Shown: positions 34,901 to 42,717, counted from the first letter of the stretch. The stretch: DNA of 64,000 nucleotides from Bordetella petrii (GCF_000067205.1 NC_010170.1:3100001-3164000), one strand, 5' to 3'. Program-made: numbers and translations. The notes: generated by a model from the sequence alone, not told the origin.

Positions 34901-35307
34901 CCCAGGCAATTCGGTCCGAGCACCCGGATGCCAGCCGCGCGGGCCTTGGCGGCAAACGCGCTCTGCGCCGCCACGCCCTGCTCTCCCAGTTCCGCGAAGC
35001 CGGCCGAAAACATGACGATGTTGCGCACGCCGGCGGCGATTGCGTCATCCAGCGCGGCGTCCGCTCCCGACGCGGGAATGGCGAAAATCGCCAGGTCTAT
35101 CGGCCGGCCCACGGCGCGCAATGAAGCAAATGCGGCAAGCCCCTGAACCTGCCGCGCACCCGCGTTAATGGGATACACCTCGCCGTGGTAGCCGTGCTCG
35201 ACCAGATACCGGACGGGCACGGCGCCAACCTTGCCGGGCTGGCTCGAAGCGCCCACGATGGCGATGGAACGCGGCGACAGGAAAGAATCTAGGTCAGACA
35301 ACATCAT
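31966..35307 (-). CDS. Fusion: NDP-forming acyl-CoA synthetase with DUF1254 and DUF1214
   Basis: One uninterrupted frame of 1113 residues. Residues ~1-690 are an NDP-forming acyl-CoA synthetase: CoA-binding SPRSIAIVGASSQPGKVGAV, PNCLGFMNV, GLVSQSGAFGAYAYA, the phospho-His segment ASHTAALAGDD (~258), and an ATP-grasp domain with PVVMKVVSADITHKSDVGGV ending at VELNPLAVLPEG. From ~705 the protein becomes DUF1254 (NNDTLFTNAWLDLSAGPLVI, TRYWVLGFLDAWTNPWAY) and then DUF1214 (GAFWSITLYRRSDCLLAANP, GEGFYLTLRLYQPEP). DUF1254/1214 proteins are normally separate and often exported; no signal is possible here. I know of no such fusion. The start at 35307 is preferred over a GTG at 35322. Confidence 0.85.
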   Translation of the reverse strand: MMLSDLDSFLSPRSIAIVGASSQPGKVGAVPVRYLVEHGYHGEVYPINAGARQVQGLAAFASLRAVGRPIDLAIFAIPASGADAALDDAIAAGVRNIVMFSAGFAELGEQGVAAQSAFAAKARAAGIRVLGPNCLGFMNVARSVYATFSPVVSTGRVEAGPVGLVSQSGAFGAYAYAMARERGVGLSMWVTTGNESDIDVADCIAWMARDPATRVIMAYLEGCRDGAKLRQALELARAAGKPVVAVKVGRTALGAQAAASHTAALAGDDAVYQTLFRQHGAWRARTIEEFFDIAHCLAVSGRPANTRVGLLTVSGGVGVMMADDAAEAGLDVAELPAAAQAIIRARVPFAATQNPVDLTGQVTADPSLLETAARAMLEQGGYGSLLIFLAAFGSTPAMQAMQQQLARDLRRDFPGRLVMFSALADAAQQRALEAQGCLCYGDPARAIRVLAALAFFHDRQQRPAAELAVAAPPVALRPGAYHEAEALQVLRDSGLPVTPARHAQSRDEALRHARALGFPVVMKVVSADITHKSDVGGVVLDIRDEDAAAHAYDRILAAVAKAAPQARTQGVLVAPMVRGGVECILGARRDPVLGPVVMVGAGGVNVELLGDVALRLAPVTIEQAREMIGELKAAALLRGFRGAPAADVAALAEAIVRLSRFAMAAGDTLDSVELNPLAVLPEGQGALALDAVLLARAVPTAASAARQAVIATLPLFEMARMRASNTARKHAVAGYAGDSPASRMRWVNQFTHTRRLRGPDDKEVVTPNNDTLFTNAWLDLSAGPLVIDVPEMGTRYWVLGFLDAWTNPWAYAGRRTTGGAAQRLFVHGPGWRGAVPAGMHPIVAPSDDVWVIGRILVDADPADLARVHALQDQFAIRRPDGTPALSRIDVLLDNRDTGVPDAGEYLRVLGSMLERNPPAAALPGWPPAVAELQTALAEVYTELRDVAQPSELGGGWTTAVAVRTSFGADFLTRARVARNWIGTLGIDEAMYIMAEVDAQGEPLTGARRYVLRFPPQGGPRVGAFWSITLYRRSDCLLAANPIGRHSIGDRTPGLQYDADGGLSISIQADDPGAAKNWLPAPAGEGFYLTLRLYQPEPDHLEGRFDYPPVRRVE

Positions 35308-35451
35308 GGGCGGCCGGATCACACTTGGAAAGGCCCCTGCGAAACTGCAAGCGGCGTCCGCACGTCGCGAACGCCCGAGGCCGGCCGCCTAAGATACGCG
35401 TCCGCTTTTTATCGGACAAGACGAGATTTCTGAAGTTTTTATAAGCTTATC

Positions 35452-36417
35452 TTATTTATTGGCCATGCGCCGCGCGGACGCGCCGCGCACAGCCGCCGCG
35501 CGCCCGCGCGGCGCAGGGCTGTTGCCGTCGGTCTGCGCGGTGGCAAGCACGTAGTCCAGAAAACTCTCCACCGCTGGCGATAACGACGGCCGGCTGCGGG
35601 CAAACAGCGCAATGCGCCAGTTCACGGCGGGCTGGCACAGCGGCACGAACACCAGGCCGAACCCCTCGACCAGCGATCGCGCCATGGATGGGCAGATCAC
35701 ATAGCCGGGCCGCACATGCAGCAGCGACAGCGCCGTATTCACCCGGTGCACGGGCACGATCTGTTCGGGATGCAGCCGCGCCGGCACCTGGCCAAGCACA
35801 TTGCGCGACAGGTTGGGCATGTAGTTGATCAAAGGCCGCTCGCGCAGGGCCTTCCAGCTCACCGACTTGCCCGCCGCCAGCGGATCGTCGGGACGCAGCG
35901 CGGCCCACAGCGGATCGACCCGCACCAGATGCGCCTGCACCGCCTCGTCAGCCAGCACGCCGGCGGGGCCGAAGCCGATGTCCGCGCTGCCATTGTGCAA
36001 ATTCGCCAGCACCTGCTCGATGGGCACGTCATCGAAACGAATATCCACGCCCGGATGGCGTTCTCCATATCCCGCGATCAGTTCCGGCAACAGCGTGCAC
36101 GACAAGGTCTCGGGCGCGGCCACGCGCACCAGCCCGCGGCGCAGTTCTTTCAGGTTGGTCACGTTCGCCAGGGCCTCGTCCAGGTCTGACAACACGCGTC
36201 GCACCATGGGCTCGAACGCTGTTCCCACCACCGATGCGCTGACGCTGCGCGTGTTGCGGTCCAGCAGGCGAACCCCCAGGCGGCTTTCCAGCTCCTTGAC
36301 CAGCCCGCTCAGCGCCGCCTGCGAAAGATGCATCGTGTCGGCCGCCACCGAAAAGCTGCCGCACTCCAATACCGTGATGAACGCCCGCAACTGCCGCAGC
36401 GTGACTTCGATTGCCAT
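35452..36417 (-). CDS. LysR family transcriptional regulator
   Basis: A 321-residue LTTR: TLRQLRAFITVLECGSFSVA, HLSQAALSGLVKELESRLG, and an effector domain with VRPGYVICPSMARSLVEGFG. It is divergent from a Bug receptor gene across 192 bases containing ATAAC-N12-GTTAT (36457-36478), a candidate LTTR dyad. It probably controls uptake or use of the Bug ligand. An upstream alternative start exists, but ATG 36417 (MAIEVTLRQL) fits the family. Confidence 0.9.
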   Translation of the reverse strand: MAIEVTLRQLRAFITVLECGSFSVAADTMHLSQAALSGLVKELESRLGVRLLDRNTRSVSASVVGTAFEPMVRRVLSDLDEALANVTNLKELRRGLVRVAAPETLSCTLLPELIAGYGERHPGVDIRFDDVPIEQVLANLHNGSADIGFGPAGVLADEAVQAHLVRVDPLWAALRPDDPLAAGKSVSWKALRERPLINYMPNLSRNVLGQVPARLHPEQIVPVHRVNTALSLLHVRPGYVICPSMARSLVEGFGLVFVPLCQPAVNWRIALFARSRPSLSPAVESFLDYVLATAQTDGNSPAPRGRAAAVRGASARRMANK

Positions 36418-36456
36418 GGTTGCCCCTCGCCGTCGCCGGAAGATCAAAATCGACTT

Positions 36457-36478
36457 ATAACCTTAGCCTTTAAGTTAT
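36457..36478. promoter_or_regulatory. LTTR dyad candidate between LysR and Bug genes
   Basis: ATAAC (36457-36461) and GTTAT (36474-36478), separated by 12 bases, lie in an AT-rich patch of the 192-base divergent region. The form fits the loose LysR-type dyad, but the arms are short. Confidence 0.35.
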
Positions 36479-36609
36479 CAATAATTTGAAAATTGTCCTA
36501 ATAGAACCGGACATCTATCATCGCCTCTCGAGGTTCGCGCGGGCCTGCGGTTTCTGGCGGATGCCCGGGCGAACACTCCTATTCCTATTCGAATATCAGG
36601 AGACAAACC

Positions 36610-37590
36610 ATGAAGATGAGCCGAAGGACGCTGTTGAGCGCGGCCGCCGCGGCGGCTTGCGCGGGCGCCGTGCCGCGCGTGTTCGCGCAGCAAGCCTGGC
36701 CCGCCCGCACGGTGAAGATCATCGCCCCCTACGGAGCCGGCGGCCCCAGCGACCTGTCGGCGCGGCTGCTCGGCGACTACCTCGCCAAGCATCTGCAACA
36801 GTCCTTCGTGGTCGAGAACAAGGCCGGCGCGGGCACGCGGGTGGCCAACGAATACGTTGCCCAGGCGCCTGCCGACGGCTACACCGTCCTGTACGCCGCC
36901 GCCCCCTATTCCACCCTGGAAGCCCTGTACGGCAAGCTCGGCTACGACCCCAGGAAAGACCTCCAGCCCGTGGCCATGTCGGCCACGGTTCCGCTGTTCC
37001 TGATCGTCAATGCGCAGTCCCCCGCCAAGACCGCGCAGGAACTGATCGCCTACGGCAAATCCCAGGCCAACGGCCTGACCTTCGGTTCGCCCGGCAACGG
37101 TTCGCTGCCGCACCTGGCGGCGGAACTGTTCCTGCGCGACGCCGGCGTCAAGGGCCTGACGGTGCAGTATCGCGGCGATGTCATGGCCTACACCGACTTG
37201 CTGGCGGGCCGGGTCGACGCCACGCTTACCGCCATTACGGCCGCGCTGCCGCATATCCAGAGCGGCAAGTTGCGCGTGCTGGGCGTTGCGTCGGCCAACC
37301 CCAGCGCAATCTACCCAGAGGCTCCCACCCTGCGCAGCCAGGGCCTGCCCAGCGTCGTCGCGTCAGGCTGGTACGGATTCATGGTGCCGGCCGGCGTGCC
37401 CGCCGAAATCATCAATCGGCTGGACAAGGAAATCAACCAGGCGCTGGCCGACCCCGACATCAAGCAACGCTTCCTGGCCCAGGGCATGGAACCACACCCC
37501 GGCAACGCCGCCGCCTTCGGACAATTCATCGACGCCGAAATGTCCAAGTGGGCCGACGTCATCCAGAAGGCAGGCATACGCGGCTCTTGA
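36610..37590 (+). CDS. Bug family periplasmic substrate-binding protein
   Basis: A 326-residue receptor: signal peptide MKMSRRTLLSAAAAAACAGA cleaved after VFAQ, then WPARTVKIIAPYGAGGPSD and VVENKAGAGTRVANEYVAQA. GGAGA precedes the ATG by nine bases. It is divergent from LysR and convergent with an MFS gene; no TctAB partner is present. Confidence 0.92.
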   Translation: MKMSRRTLLSAAAAAACAGAVPRVFAQQAWPARTVKIIAPYGAGGPSDLSARLLGDYLAKHLQQSFVVENKAGAGTRVANEYVAQAPADGYTVLYAAAPYSTLEALYGKLGYDPRKDLQPVAMSATVPLFLIVNAQSPAKTAQELIAYGKSQANGLTFGSPGNGSLPHLAAELFLRDAGVKGLTVQYRGDVMAYTDLLAGRVDATLTAITAALPHIQSGKLRVLGVASANPSAIYPEAPTLRSQGLPSVVASGWYGFMVPAGVPAEIINRLDKEINQALADPDIKQRFLAQGMEPHPGNAAAFGQFIDAEMSKWADVIQKAGIRGS

Positions 37591-37617
37591 GCAGCCGGCG
37601 GCCCGGACGGCCTGCGC

Positions 37618-38856
37618 TCAGCAGTGCCCCCGGGCCGCGCGCGGCGCCGCCGGCTTGCCGGTGGCGACCATGCCGATCACCAATACCGCCCCCAGCATCA
37701 GGGCCGCCACCAGGAACAACAGGCGGTAGTCGCCGCCCGTGGCGTTGAACAGCGCCGAAAATCCATAGGCGGCCACCGCCAGGCCGCCTGCCGAAATAAG
37801 GCTGGCGCGAGCCCAGGCCACATTCTGGCGCGGCGCGTTGTGGACGACGAGCTCGTGCACCCACGCGAGCGCCAGCGGCACCATGCCCGGCGCGAAGGTG
37901 CCGATGATGGCCGTCAGGATACCCAGCACGACCAGATTGTGGCTGGCTGAGAACCCCAGAAAAACCACCGCCATGACCAGTGCAATAGCCCTGGCCGCCC
38001 GCCTGGCGCCCAGCCTGTCGCCCAGGTAGCCGTATAGCGGCGGCCCGACAATCGCGCCCACCCCGTAGATCGCCCAGAACATGGCGCCCAGACGCGTGCC
38101 CTGCCCCAGGCCGCGAGCAACGAAATCCACCAGGAACACCATGGTCGGCACAGTCGACGCGGCCATGATCACATACTGCACATACAACAGCTTGACGTCC
38201 CAGCCGAAGCGCACCGCATGCGCACCGGCTGCGCCCTGGCTGCCGGCAACCGCGCCCAGCTTGCTGGCCGGCCAGGCAAACCAGCTGGCGGAGGTCAGAA
38301 TCACCGAAATAATGCCCAGGCCCAGCCAGGTCTGCGCCAGCCCCAGCTGCAGCAACAACGGAATGACCGTGCCGGACGCGGCGATGCCCAGGCCCAGGCC
38401 AAGAAAAATGGCCCCGCCCGCCGCGCCTTTGCGGGCCGGGGGAACGTGCGGCAATATGGTCGCCGCCACCAGCACCATGACGACGCCGCCGGCAATGCCG
38501 GAAACAAAGCGCCAGCCGAAATACCACGAGAACGACAGCGGCACGGCACAGGCGAAGAACGACGCCGAGATCAGCACCATCATCAGGCGCAGCACGTGCT
38601 CGTTCGCCACGCGCGCAGCCAGCGGCCGGCCGATGAGGGCGCCAAGGACATAACCCGCCAGGTTGGCCGCGCCCAGGTAAATAACGGCGGACGTGGCGAA
38701 CCAGTGCTCATGGATCAATTCGGGAAGCAGCGGGGTAAATGCAAAGCGCGCCAGCCCGATGCTGTCGAGGCTGGCGCACATGCCGGCAAATATGTACCGC
38801 CACACAAGAGCGCGGTCTATCTTTGCCGGGGTCAATGAAGATGGATGGGTAGCCAT
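37618..38856 (-). CDS. YbfB/YjiJ family MFS transporter
   Basis: A 412-residue membrane protein with about twelve helices. The segment SIGLARFAFTPLLPELIHEH near residue 35 is the mark of the YbfB/YjiJ subfamily; a second-half loop is LYGYLGDRLGARRAARAIAL. The substrate is unknown. It is divergent from a TetR gene, with three identical-type operator sites between them, so TetR-mediated repression is strongly suggested. Confidence 0.88.
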   Translation of the reverse strand: MATHPSSLTPAKIDRALVWRYIFAGMCASLDSIGLARFAFTPLLPELIHEHWFATSAVIYLGAANLAGYVLGALIGRPLAARVANEHVLRLMMVLISASFFACAVPLSFSWYFGWRFVSGIAGGVVMVLVAATILPHVPPARKGAAGGAIFLGLGLGIAASGTVIPLLLQLGLAQTWLGLGIISVILTSASWFAWPASKLGAVAGSQGAAGAHAVRFGWDVKLLYVQYVIMAASTVPTMVFLVDFVARGLGQGTRLGAMFWAIYGVGAIVGPPLYGYLGDRLGARRAARAIALVMAVVFLGFSASHNLVVLGILTAIIGTFAPGMVPLALAWVHELVVHNAPRQNVAWARASLISAGGLAVAAYGFSALFNATGGDYRLLFLVAALMLGAVLVIGMVATGKPAAPRAARGHC

Positions 38857-38909
38857 CGAAGTTCCATCAATAACAGTTGAAGGGGAACGCTACCGTGGCG
38901 GCAGTGTTC

Positions 38910-38961
38910 TTGACAGCCGTGTCAATGTTGACACTCTAGTCAAACTTGACTTGAGTGTCAA
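38910..38961. promoter_or_regulatory. Triple TetR operator TTGAC-N6-GTCAA with MFS promoter
   Basis: Three inverted repeats TTGAC-N6-GTCAA lie at 38910-38925, 38928-38943 and 38946-38961. Their starts are exactly 18 bases apart and the arms are identical. On the minus strand, TTGACA (38961-38956), 17 bp, TAGAGT (38938-38933) is a plausible promoter for the MFS gene, covered by sites 2 and 3. Confidence 0.75.
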
Positions 38962-39017
38962 TCATGCGCTTCAATGAGGCATCCTCAACATGTCCTGCAC
39001 ACACCGCGGAGCAAGCA

Positions 39018-39602
39018 ATGGCTGGAGTACGCCAATTCGACGAGGCGCAGGCGCTCGACCAGGCGCTGGCGCTCTTTTGGCAACAGGGATATGCCAACAC
39101 CACCATGCAGGAACTGGCCGAGGCCACCGGCGTTCAGCGCGGCTCGCTATACAACGCCTATGGCGACAAAGAAACCCTGTTCCTGCGGGTGTTCGACGTG
39201 TACCGGGAAAGATATATCGTCCAGATGCGGCAAGCCCTGGACAAGCCCGAGCTGGCGGCATCGCTGCGCAGCTTCCTGGGCTTCACGATCAAATCGATGA
39301 CAACCGGCGCGCCCACGCGCGGCTGTCTCAGCACCAAGACCGCCCTGGGCGCCGAAGCGCACGACGAGCCCATCCGCTCTGCCCTGCGCGGCCTGCTGGA
39401 TGAAATCGAAACGGTGCTCTACGAACGGCTGTCGCGCCCCGGCAAGCACGAACGGCTGACGATAGAGCCCCGGCAAGCCGCCCGGATGATACTCACCATG
39501 ACGCGTGGGCTGGTCGTCATCGAGCGCGTCTACCAGGACGACAAGCGCATGCGCGCCACGGCCGATCACCTGGTTGCGCTGCTGGTGGCGCGGGATCAAT
39601 AA
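39018..39602 (+). CDS. TetR family transcriptional regulator
   Basis: A 194-residue TetR protein: FDEAQALDQALALFWQQGYA, TTMQELAEATGVQRGSLYNA and YGDKETLFLRVFDVYRERYI form the DNA-binding domain; the ligand domain includes GAPTRGCLSTKTALG, typical of AcrR/NemR-like repressors with a sensing Cys. GGAG lies eight bases before the ATG at 39018; an in-frame ATG at 38964 is less likely because it abuts the operators. Confidence 0.92.
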   Translation: MAGVRQFDEAQALDQALALFWQQGYANTTMQELAEATGVQRGSLYNAYGDKETLFLRVFDVYRERYIVQMRQALDKPELAASLRSFLGFTIKSMTTGAPTRGCLSTKTALGAEAHDEPIRSALRGLLDEIETVLYERLSRPGKHERLTIEPRQAARMILTMTRGLVVIERVYQDDKRMRATADHLVALLVARDQ

Positions 39603-39654
39603 GTCGCGCCCCACCCTCGACAAGCGGCTGAAGCCGCCCCCCAAGCCCGCGGGC

Positions 39655-40134
39655 TTACAGCCCCAATTCGGAAAGACCGGGATGGTCGTCAGGGCGGCGG
39701 CCCAGCGGCCAGCGGAATTTCCGGTCTGCTTCAGAAATGGGCAGGTCATTGATGGACGCATGGCGCGTCTGCATCAGCCCGTCCGGCCCGAATTCCCAGT
39801 TCTCGTTGCCGTACGAACGGAACCAGTTGCCCGAATCGTCATGCCACTCATAGGCATAGCGCACCGCGATCCGGTTTTCACCGTATGCCCATAGTTCCTT
39901 GATAAGCCGGTAATCGAGTTCCTTGGCCCATTTGCGCTCGAGAAACGCGCGCGCCTGGTCGCGATTGCTGACGAACTCGGCCCGGTTGCGCCACTTGGTG
40001 TCCAGGCTGTAGGCCAACGCGACTTTCGCGGGATCGCGGGAATTCCAACCGTCTTCGGCAAGCCGGACTTTCTGGATGGCCGTGGCTTCGGTAAACGGCG
40101 GCAGCGGCGGGCGGGGTTCCGTATTGGCAGGCAT
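39655..40134 (-). CDS. DUF1348 family (NTF2-like) protein
   Basis: A 159-residue protein with DUF1348 marks: KVRLAEDGWNSRDPAKVALA, TKWRNRAEFVSNRDQARAFL and WFRSYGNENWEFGPDGLM. These fold as SnoaL/NTF2-like cones; function is not established. It is downstream of a Bug gene on the same strand but separated by a terminator hairpin. Confidence 0.88.
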   Translation of the reverse strand: MPANTEPRPPLPPFTEATAIQKVRLAEDGWNSRDPAKVALAYSLDTKWRNRAEFVSNRDQARAFLERKWAKELDYRLIKELWAYGENRIAVRYAYEWHDDSGNWFRSYGNENWEFGPDGLMQTRHASINDLPISEADRKFRWPLGRRPDDHPGLSELGL

Positions 40135-40158
40135 GAGTAGCTCCTCGGTAAGAAAACA

Positions 40159-40184
40159 GAACCGGGCCTCGGGCGGCCCGGTTC
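40159..40184 (-). terminator. Rho-independent terminator after the Bug gene
   Basis: Perfect 10-bp arms GAACCGGGCC (40159-40168) and GGCCCGGTTC (40175-40184) with a six-base loop. On the minus strand the stem is followed by a T-rich stretch (TGTTTTCTT), so it ends transcription of the Bug gene before the DUF1348 gene. Confidence 0.8.
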
Positions 40185-40206
40185 CGCGCCTGGCGAGCCA
40201 GGCGTC

Positions 40207-41190
40207 TTATTCCAGCTTGATCTTCCGGTCGCGGATAACGCGGCCCCACAAGGCGGATTCCTGGGCGATCTCGTCGGCGAGTTGCTGCCGGGTACCCGGC
40301 GCCGGCGGCATGCCATGCTTTTCAAGCGCGGCCACCACGGTAGGCGACTTCAGCGCCTTGACCAGCGCGGCGTTCCAGCCGTCGAGAACGGGCGCCGGCA
40401 CCTTGGACGATGCCACGAAGGCGTACCAGTTGGTGGCGTTATAGCCCGGATAGGTTTCTGCAATGGTGGGCAGGTTGGGCAAGGCGGCCATGCGCTTGAG
40501 GCCCGTGGTCGCCAATGGCACCAGCTTGCCGGCATCGATGCCCGGCTGCGCCGTGTTCAGCGTAGAAAAATAAGATGCCACCCGGCCGCCCATCAGGTCC
40601 TGGAAAGCGGGCGCGCCGCCTTTGTATGGGATATGCACGATATCCACCTTGGCCATGTCGATCAGCAGTTCGCCCGCCATGTGCGAGGCCGACCCGTGCC
40701 CCGTGGACGCGAAGTCGATCTTGCCCGGATTGGCCTTGGCATACTCGATGAACTGGGCGAAAGTCTTGATGGGCAGGTTGCTGTTCACCACCAGCACATT
40801 GGGAAAATTAACCCCCATGGTGATGGGCGCCAGGTCTTTGACGGGATCGTACGGCAGCGACATCAGGTGCGGCGCGATCGCCAGGGGGCCGACCGAGCCG
40901 AACAAAATGGTGCTGCCATCGGTGGGACCCTGGTGCGCGGCGTACTGGTGGGCAATATTGCCTCCGGCGCCGGGCTTGTTCTCGACGACGACGCTGATGC
41001 CCAGATCTTCAGTAAGCTGCTTGGCGATGATGCGCGCGGCGGCATCCGAGGCGCCGCCAGCCGCGAAACCCACCACGATGGTGGCGGTCTTGAACGGCGG
41101 GAAGGCCTGGCCCTGCGCCTGGCCCAGGGCCGGCGCCAGGGCCAGTGCAAGCGTGCCCATGCAGGACATCAGGAATTGGCGTTTTTTCAT
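40207..41190 (-). CDS. Bug family periplasmic substrate-binding protein
   Basis: A 327-residue receptor: signal peptide MKKRQFLMSCMGTLALALAP with cleavage near GQAQG, then FKTATIVVGFAAGGASDAAA and VVENKPGAGGNIAHQYAA. GAGGAG lies nine bases upstream of ATG 41190. It is an orphan Bug with no adjacent transporter or catabolic gene; its upstream neighbour on the same strand is a MarR gene of the SMR locus, 124 bases away. Confidence 0.92.
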   Translation of the reverse strand: MKKRQFLMSCMGTLALALAPALGQAQGQAFPPFKTATIVVGFAAGGASDAAARIIAKQLTEDLGISVVVENKPGAGGNIAHQYAAHQGPTDGSTILFGSVGPLAIAPHLMSLPYDPVKDLAPITMGVNFPNVLVVNSNLPIKTFAQFIEYAKANPGKIDFASTGHGSASHMAGELLIDMAKVDIVHIPYKGGAPAFQDLMGGRVASYFSTLNTAQPGIDAGKLVPLATTGLKRMAALPNLPTIAETYPGYNATNWYAFVASSKVPAPVLDGWNAALVKALKSPTVVAALEKHGMPPAPGTRQQLADEIAQESALWGRVIRDRKIKLE

Positions 41191-41313
41191 TGCTGGTTTT
41201 CTCCTCATTTTTGTCTCCTGTTCCGGAGAACGACAAGTAAACCACCAATCCGGGCTTTCCGGCACGCCCATGCTCAATGAATGGACGCAATCGCGGACGG
41301 TTGCGGGCCCACG

Positions 41314-41724
41314 CTACCGGGCCTTGCGCCCCAGGGCCGCCAGCAGCTTGTCCCCGCCATGCGCTTTCAGCGCGGTCTCCAGCGCCTGCTCGTAGCCGGA
41401 CTGGGCGTCCTCCAGGTGCGCCCGCCCCTGTTCCGTCAGTACGGTGTACACCCCGCGCTTGTCGTCCGGGCACAGGTCGCGCACGGTAAAGCCGCTGCGT
41501 TCCAGCCGCTCGACCATGCGCGAAACCGAGCTCTGGTTCAGACGCAGATGCGCGGCCAGTTCCTGCATGCGCAGTTCCGAATCGGGCGAGCGCGCCAGAA
41601 CCTCCAGCGCGCGGTATTCCGACAGGCCCAAGCCATGCTGTGCCTGCAACACCCTGCCCACATCAGCCTCGACGTTGGCGGCCACCTGGATCAGCTTGAG
41701 CCATGCATCGCTTTTTTTCGACAT
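41314..41724 (-). CDS. MarR family transcriptional regulator (of the paired SMR pump)
   Basis: A 136-residue MarR protein: GLGLSEYRALEVLARSPDSE, LAAHLRLNQSSVSRMVERLE and VRDLCPDDKRGVYTVLTEQG. A 16-bp site (41771-41786) lies 47 bases upstream, and two copies of the same site lie ahead of the SMR pair. It is therefore the probable repressor of itself and the pump. The start ATG is 41724; a GTG at 41733 is possible. Confidence 0.92.
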   Translation of the reverse strand: MSKKSDAWLKLIQVAANVEADVGRVLQAQHGLGLSEYRALEVLARSPDSELRMQELAAHLRLNQSSVSRMVERLERSGFTVRDLCPDDKRGVYTVLTEQGRAHLEDAQSGYEQALETALKAHGGDKLLAALGRKAR

Positions 41725-41770
41725 GAGGGGCACGAACTCCGTAGGAACAATGGGCCGCGTATTTTCTCAT

Positions 41771-41786
41771 ATGCATGCCCATGCAA
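41771..41786. promoter_or_regulatory. MarR operator candidate upstream of marR
   Basis: ATGCATGCCCATGCAA (minus strand TTGCATGGGCATGCAT) matches, with changes only in the central two bases, the two sites ahead of the SMR operon. It lies in the 80-base gap between the second SMR gene and marR. Confidence 0.6.
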
Positions 41787-41804
41787 GTGAGTGCGGGCGC
41801 GGGC

Positions 41805-42194
41805 TCAGCCGTGCGCCGCGCGCGGACCGGCCTGCAACCTGACGCTGTCGGCCAGCTTGAGCCACACCACGCCGGCAATGATCACCGCCAGCCAGAACGC
41901 CTGGATCAACGTCAGCGGCTGGTCGAACAAAATGCTGCCGAACACTGCCGCCCCTACCGAACCGATGCCCGCCCAGGCGGCATAGCCGATGCCCACGTCT
42001 ATCGAACGCAGCGCGACGCTAAGCGCATACAGCGTCAGCAGAAAGAATACCGCCGCGGAGATAGACCAGGCCGGCACGGTAAATGCCCTGCTGCCCGAAA
42101 CGCTAAGCGCATAGCCGATCTCGAAAGCCCCCGCGAGCAGCAGCATCACCCACGCGCGCCCGTTACCCTGGTTTGTATCGCTAGTCTTGGTCAT
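41805..42194 (-). CDS. Small multidrug resistance protein, second subunit of a pair
   Basis: A 129-residue, four-helix SMR protein. Helix 1 has the proton/drug Glu (LLLAGAFEIGYALSVSGSRA) and helix 3 has VGIGYAAWAGIGSVGAAVFG. The tail and the N-terminus are longer than in its partner. Paired SMR genes (such as EbrAB, MdtIJ) form heterodimeric exporters of cationic drugs or polyamines. The ATG at 42194 has AGGG upstream. Confidence 0.88.
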   Translation of the reverse strand: MTKTSDTNQGNGRAWVMLLLAGAFEIGYALSVSGSRAFTVPAWSISAAVFFLLTLYALSVALRSIDVGIGYAAWAGIGSVGAAVFGSILFDQPLTLIQAFWLAVIIAGVVWLKLADSVRLQAGPRAAHG

Positions 42195-42251
42195 GTTGAA
42201 TACCCTTTTGTTGATCAATGAAAGTGAAAGAGAACAACGGCCGCCGCCGCA

Positions 42252-42572
42252 TCAGGCCGCGCCGCTCAAGCGCAAGCCGACCACCCCGCCGATGACCAGC
42301 AGGACACCCAGGATCTTCTGCCCGCTCAGCCGCTGGCCGAAAAACAGCGCTCCCAGGATCACGATGCCGACGCCGGCAACAGACGTCCAGATGGCGTAGC
42401 CCACGCCCACGTCGAAAGTCAGCAGCGCAAGGCTGAGGAAGAACGTGGCGATAGCGCCGCTGACCAGGGTGGCGACCGTCCACCAAAGCCGCGTGAATCC
42501 CTTTGCATTGCCCGCCGAAATAGCAACCGCGATCTCGAAGACCACGGCAACGCCCAAATAAAGCCAGTTCAT
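42252..42572 (-). CDS. Small multidrug resistance protein, first subunit of a pair
   Basis: A 106-residue, four-helix SMR protein: MNWLYLGVAVVFEIAVAISA with the essential Glu in helix 1, and VGVGYAIWTSVAGVGIVILG in helix 3. It is 57 bases upstream of the other SMR gene on the same strand. The heterodimer is inferred from the pairing. Two operator-like repeats lie 80-145 bases upstream. Confidence 0.9.
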   Translation of the reverse strand: MNWLYLGVAVVFEIAVAISAGNAKGFTRLWWTVATLVSGAIATFFLSLALLTFDVGVGYAIWTSVAGVGIVILGALFFGQRLSGQKILGVLLVIGGVVGLRLSGAA

Positions 42573-42653
42573 GATTCAGGTTCCTGTCGTCAATTGGCCC
42601 GCATGCGAGCGGGTCGTGTAGAGGTTGGAAAAAGTCCGGGTACATGCATTTGT

Positions 42654-42717
42654 TTGCATGTGCATGCATATTAATAAGCAGAACCACGCTTGTCAATTTA
42701 TTTGCATATGCATGCAT
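42654..42717. promoter_or_regulatory. Two MarR operator candidates upstream of the SMR pair
   Basis: TTGCATGTGCATGCAT (42654-42669) and TTGCATATGCATGCAT (42702-42717) are 48 bases apart in an AT-rich region. Both match the site upstream of marR at 41771-41786. An extra ATGCAT half-site lies near 42644. Confidence 0.65.

Noticed and set aside
31753..35124. A 1123-codon open frame on the plus strand opposite the acyl-CoA synthetase fusion
   Set aside because: It is rich in Arg, His, Gln and Ala without domain-like motifs, as expected for the complement of a GC-rich gene; the minus-strand frame has clear conserved motifs.
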